From positions 2,012,477 through 2,025,213 of the forward strand of contig KQ481983.1 of the NCBI GenBank assembly GCA_001430745.1: 12,737 bases of DNA. Reading direction: 5' to 3'. The notes under the pieces are model-generated. The model was not told the origin of the DNA and ran no database searches. It saw only the letters and a list, made by a program, of their open reading frames with translations. Source of the DNA: Auxenochlorella pyrenoidosa. Taxonomy: Eukaryota > Chlorophyta > Trebouxiophyceae > Chlorellales > Chlorellaceae. Position numbers and translations under genes: made by a program. Shown in pieces: positions 9,937 through 12,737 of this stretch (positions are counted from its first letter, which is position 1; each line of letters starts with the position of its first letter).

Positions 9937-10825
9937 TCAGCTCCAGTTGACATGCGTGCGTGTCCAGCCCTCACGCGGCGTGAAGGGCTCGGCGGCAGCG
10001 GCAGAGGAGCGAGGAGACAGGCAGGTGGCGGCTGCCAAGGTGCTGCGCAGGCGGCGAGCGCCGTTGCCGGCAGCCCGCAGCACCCGCCTGCCTGCCATGC
10101 TCAGGCCGCTGGCGGTGCGGTGCAGCCGCTGGGGCAGGGAGCGTGCTGCCTGCAGGGCTGCTGCCACGGGGCGGGGCGCGGGGATGGCGTCGGCGGCAGG
10201 CGCGGCCAGGGCCTGCACCAGGCAGACCGCCTGCAGAGGGGTGGGGGAGAATCGGAGAACAGGGATGAGTGAGATAGGGCACATTGATAGCGCGCAGTCC
10301 TGCACTCCTGTTGTGGGACAGGCCCTACCGCTCTTGAGTTGCTGCCCTGCCACCCCCACCCACCTCATCAGGGCTCAGCTCCAGGTCAAGGGTAAGGAAG
10401 GCCTGGGCAGGGTGGGCAGCCTGCATCGCCGCGCAGGAGGCTGCTGGCGGCGCCAGCGCAAAGTCCATGCACACCGGCGCATGCTCGGGGGGCGTGCATG
10501 CTGTGGCATGGCGGCACACCGCGGCGGCGGTGCCAATGGTCCAGCTGTCGGCTGCGGCGTCGGCAGCAGGCTGAGGTGCCGCCTTTGTGCTTGCAGGGTT
10601 GGTAGAGCTGCAGCCTGAAGCCTGCAGGGCCTTGGCAGCTGCAGGCAGGCAGGGCAAGGCAACGCCACCAGATGTTAGATGGCGGCGCCATGGCGGTGGG
10701 CCGGCCCGGCGAGGGCTTGCAGGCGCCTTATCTCGCGCCTCTTCCCCGCCATTCAACCTCCAAGACTCACAGGCAGCGGGGGCAAAGTCGGAGACGCCAG
10801 TGGGGGTGCACAGGAGGCGGGCCAT
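9937..10825 (-). CDS. Predicted protein of unknown function
   Basis: I do not recognise this protein. Three minus-strand exons, 10825-10771, 10638-10364 and 10230-9937, join in phase to 207 residues with a TGA stop. Intron 1 has a perfect GTGAGT donor, a CTAAC branch-like site near the middle and a pyrimidine-rich CTGCAG acceptor; intron 2 has GTGGGT/CTGCAG ends. The N-terminus is MARLLCTPTGVSDFAPAAS; the middle (about 19-90) is Ala/Thr/Pro/Cys-rich; about 90-150 is more ordered (AQAFLTLDLELSPDEAVCLV, then a hydrophobic AVCLVQALAAPAADAIPAP helix); and the C-terminus is basic (RRVLRAAGNGARRLRS). An Ala/Arg/Ser-rich N-half is compatible with an organelle protein, but this is weak. It is convergent with H4 and probably lineage-specific. 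Intron 1 is a multiple of three and stop-free, so its retention would stay in frame. Confidence 0.55.
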
Positions 10826-11198
10826 GGTGGGAGGCTGGCTGGGCGGCAGGGTGAGAGTGGGGGCTTGCGGGGGAGTCGGGGGGGCCTGCGGGCAAGGTTG
10901 GTGTTTCAGGAATAGCAGAAGCGGGCGCAGCGCATCTTTTATGGCCCCGTCCGCAACCGGACGCGGCTGTGCAACATGGTGCAACATGACGCGTGCTGTG
11001 GTTGCGGCCGCCCCGGCCGGACGGGGCAATGTTGTGAATGCAGACACCAGGTTTGACATCGGAGCGATGCGGGAGGGATGCCTGCAGGCCCCAGCTGTCG
11101 CCGCCCGCTCATGCCACCAGCCTGCCGCCCTGAGGTCTTGACTGCCCATCATGATCATGCAGCACAGACCCCCTTGAAACGGCAAGACACACAGCTGG
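10826..11198. other. Intergenic region upstream of the orphan gene
   Basis: No convincing gene. It contains the TATA-like element and a tandem GTGCAACATG decamer pair at 10969-10988. It probably combines the orphan-gene promoter with the 3' flank of the unresolved minus-strand locus. Confidence 0.45.
10935..10943 (-). promoter_or_regulatory. TATA-like element upstream of the orphan gene
   Basis: CCATAAAAG on the minus strand, about 110 nt upstream of the ATG at 10825, in otherwise very GC-rich DNA. Position and orientation fit a core promoter. Confidence 0.4.
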
Positions 11199-11331
11199 TC
11201 ACGATAAGAAGTCGTGAGAAGTTGAATTTTTTGCTGCTGTTGCTGTTGCCGCCGCTGCCTTCACCTGCTTCTGGAGCTCGCGCAGCCCCTTCACCACCGA
11301 CTTGGAGGCAAACCAGTCAGAGATATCTCGC
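11199..11331 (-). CDS. Candidate C-terminal exon of an unresolved gene
   Basis: After a CTGCAG acceptor (AG at 11333-11332) the frame reads RDISDWFASKSVVKGLRELQ, then KQVKAAAATATAAKN, and stops with TGA at 11199. The codons end in G/C as in the true exons here, and the sequence is an amphipathic, basic helix of natural composition, so it is likely to be coding. I do not recognise a family. The exon starts in phase needing two bases from the previous exon; the most natural partner is a donor AG|GTGGCA about 90 nt upstream on the minus strand, giving LAC-RRDISDW. The upstream exons could not be fixed. Confidence 0.4.
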
Positions 11332-11745
11332 CTGCAGCACGGGGTTGACAACGAGGCGACGCAGGCGCAGACAAACCATGAGACCTGAGGGGCAAGCTGA
11401 CAATGCTGCCACCTGCAAGCGAGCGCATGCATTCCATGCTTCTTCGCCGCATGTGCGCAACAGCGGCAGCACAACCTGTGCCGCAGACGTCCTGCGGGTG
11501 TCCGCCACCATGCAAGCACGGCCTCATGCCTTGAAGAACTGCCTGATGATCTTGAGATGAAGTTCAGCACAACATGCCGCCGCAATAATGCAATCGGTTT
11601 GCCCTTCCCAGAGCATGTCTCCAGGCAGCTGTGATGCCTGGCACGGAACCACTCTGCCTTGCGCCCTAACACATGCCAGGCCACTACCCCTGCCTTCATG
11701 CACTACTTGGATTTGCCCACCATTGGCACAGACAAACTCAGACAC
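11317..11745 (-). other. Coding-like minus-strand blocks, exon structure unresolved
   Basis: One minus-strand frame reads SEFVCANGGQIQVVHEG, later GDMLWEGQTDCIIAAACCAE and LHLKIIRQFFKA, then a TGA (11526-11524). It continues in the same frame as MVADTRRTSAAQVVLPLLRT and LVVNPVLQARYL before a second stop at 11317. The composition is protein-like, but the first part has AT-ending codons unlike the other genes, and no intron that removes the TGA and also joins the downstream exon in phase was found. It may be part of a gene, a pseudogene or a chance frame. Confidence 0.25.
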
Positions 11746-11777
11746 ATGCTCCCAAACCTGGTGATACGCAGACCACC

Positions 11778-12062
11778 CTACGTGTGGCGGCGCTTAGTTG
11801 GCGGTGGTGCTGGATTCATTTCTGCGCCAGCGGCTTCCAAATCGCTCACAAGCTCCCGCAGCTGCTGTTCAGCCGTTTGCTTTGCCTTTGCAGCGTTGGC
11901 CGGGCGTCTCTCGCGAGCACTTTTTGCTTGAGACGCAGCAGGCCACGCCGGCCGGCCCGCTTCAAAGGCGCTCGGCAGCGCAGCAGGGCGAGATGAGCTG
12001 CCGTGCGCAGTTTTACCGCGCGCCCTGCGCTGCTGCAAGGCGGCCAGCACCGCTGTTTGCAC
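11778..12062 (-). CDS. Small basic/coiled-coil hypothetical protein or exon
   Basis: Open minus-strand frame of 94 codons. Its second half looks natural: KSARERRPANAAKAKQ, then TAEQQLRELVSDLEAAGAEM (an amphipathic helix) and an end NPAPPPTKRRHT with a nuclear-signal-like KRR cluster, before TAG. The N-terminal part lies antisense to the first exon of the PP2C gene, so the ATG at 12062 is doubtful. A GTGAGC site after LREL could act as a donor, joining in phase to VWEHVSEF after a CACCAG acceptor. No family was recognised. Confidence 0.35.
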   Translation of the reverse strand: MQTAVLAALQQRRARGKTAHGSSSRPAALPSAFEAGRPAWPAASQAKSARERRPANAAKAKQTAEQQLRELVSDLEAAGAEMNPAPPPTKRRHT

Positions 12063-12737
12063 GCTGTGAGTTCAAGGGCGGGCGGGCTCAATTGTGAGAG
12101 TGCATGGGAGTCGAATTCAGTCTGTCAACAGCGCGGGATGTCTGCGGGCAAACCTGGCTCTCACCCACCGCCGCCCCTGTGTTCGCCTCGTCGCCTCCAG
12201 GCGAGGCGGCACCAGCCACCGCGGCGAGCCCTGCAGCAGGGCCTGCCGCCCCGACCGCCCCCCGCCTGCGCCTTCAATTCGGCGTGAAGAACATCCCGCA
12301 CCCGCGTAAGGCGCACTATGGCGGCGAGGATGCCTTCTTTGTGAGCGAGGTGGGCGGCGGCCGCGCGGGCATCGCCGACGGCGTGGGCGGCTGGCAGGAG
12401 GCGGGCATCAACCCGGCAGACTACTCGAAGAACCTCATGGCCACGGCGCGGCAGTACCTGGAGGAGTGAGCGCGCCGCAAGGGTTTGCGGGCTGCCTGCT
12501 GGGCCCCGGGCTTTCGGAACAGGGCTGGCTGGCTCCCCTGTCTCCATTGCCCTGCTCCCCTAGCTGCCGTGCCTGCGGTGGCCTGCCTCGAGCTGGTTGT
12601 GCACGTGGCAAGCGCTGCCTGCTCACCTCGCGGGCTCATGCCGCCGGCAGCTGCCGCCCTCGCGCGGTGTGCGCCGACGCGCCGCAAGCGCCGCCCCGCC
12701 CTGCAGGTGCGCCACCGTGGCCGGCAGCGTCATGTCC
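11993..12737 (+). CDS. PP2C-family protein phosphatase (PPTC7/PBCP-like), N-terminal part
   Basis: Metal-dependent Ser/Thr phosphatase, partial at the right edge. Exon 1 (11993-12065) encodes about 24 residues starting MSCRAQFYRAPCAAARRP, rich in Arg/Ala with no acidic residue, as in plastid or mitochondrial transit peptides. A GTGAGT donor and a CTCCAG acceptor join it in phase to exon 2 (12201-12465): an Ala/Pro linker, then LRLQFGVKNIPHPRKAHYGG, GEDAFFV and GIADGVGGWQEAGINPADYS, which are the hallmark motifs of the PPTC7/plant PBCP subgroup; D84 of DGVGG is a metal ligand. Exon 2 ends at a GTGAGC donor. The next exon is not certain; a CTGCAG acceptor at about 12706 would continue ECATVAGSVMS in phase. 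Plant relatives act in chloroplasts (for example on photosystem II core proteins) or mitochondria. An alternative start is ATG 12104 without splicing. Confidence 0.85.

Noticed and set aside
9767..10618. 283-codon plus-strand frame
   Set aside because: Antisense to the orphan gene, without splice support; Arg/Gly/Ala-rich composition typical of shadow frames.
11524..11526. Selenocysteine TGA
   Set aside because: A lone in-frame TGA in a frame of uncertain coding status, with no recognised selenoprotein motif and no SECIS-like element identified by eye; a splice or pseudogene explanation is simpler.

Overview
The window reads as nuclear DNA of a GC-rich unicellular green alga, most likely a trebouxiophyte of the Chlorella/Micractinium type. 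This is inference from four things: high GC with strongly GC-ending codons; many short GT-AG introns (mostly about 90-300 nt) with GTGAGC/GTGAGT donors and CTGCAG/CCGCAG acceptors; plant-type protein families (MATE transporter, PPTC7/PBCP-like PP2C, plant-like H3 and H4); and a TGTAA poly(A)-type signal with CAG/GCA microsatellites. No bacterial, phage, CRISPR or transposon features were seen.

Layout, left to right. (1) 177-1959, minus: 5' part of a MATE efflux transporter (six exons resolved, 3' end off the window). (2) 2620-4214, plus: complete five-exon phosphoglycerate-mutase-like histidine phosphatase, divergent from the MATE gene across about 660 bp. (3) 4788-7467, plus: five-exon ankyrin-repeat protein with a polyglutamine linker and an unrecognised C-terminal domain; a 28-codon frame ending in TAG sits directly in front of its ATG, in the same frame. 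(4) 7468-8455: about 1 kb without a convincing gene, holding a TGTAA signal, a 40-bp tandem duplication and one copy of a block repeated after the H4 gene. (5) 8524-8934, minus, and 9309-9620, plus: divergent intronless histone H3 and H4 genes sharing a 374-bp promoter region, each followed by the same 16-nt histone 3' stem-loop. (6) 9937-10825, minus: three-exon predicted gene of unknown function. (7) 11199-12062, minus: coding-like fragments that do not join into one clean model. (8) 11993 to the window end, plus: N-terminal part of a PP2C-family phosphatase with a likely organelle transit peptide on its own first exon.

The genes do not form a pathway; they are neighbouring, independently transcribed eukaryotic genes, with only the H3-H4 pair clearly co-regulated. 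Gene models were built by hand from splice consensus, reading phase and family conservation, so exon edges are predictions. I found no evidence for a novel multi-gene system. The items most worth a second look are the stop-start arrangement and unknown domain of the ankyrin gene, the histone-associated repeated block, the orphan gene and the unresolved minus-strand locus.
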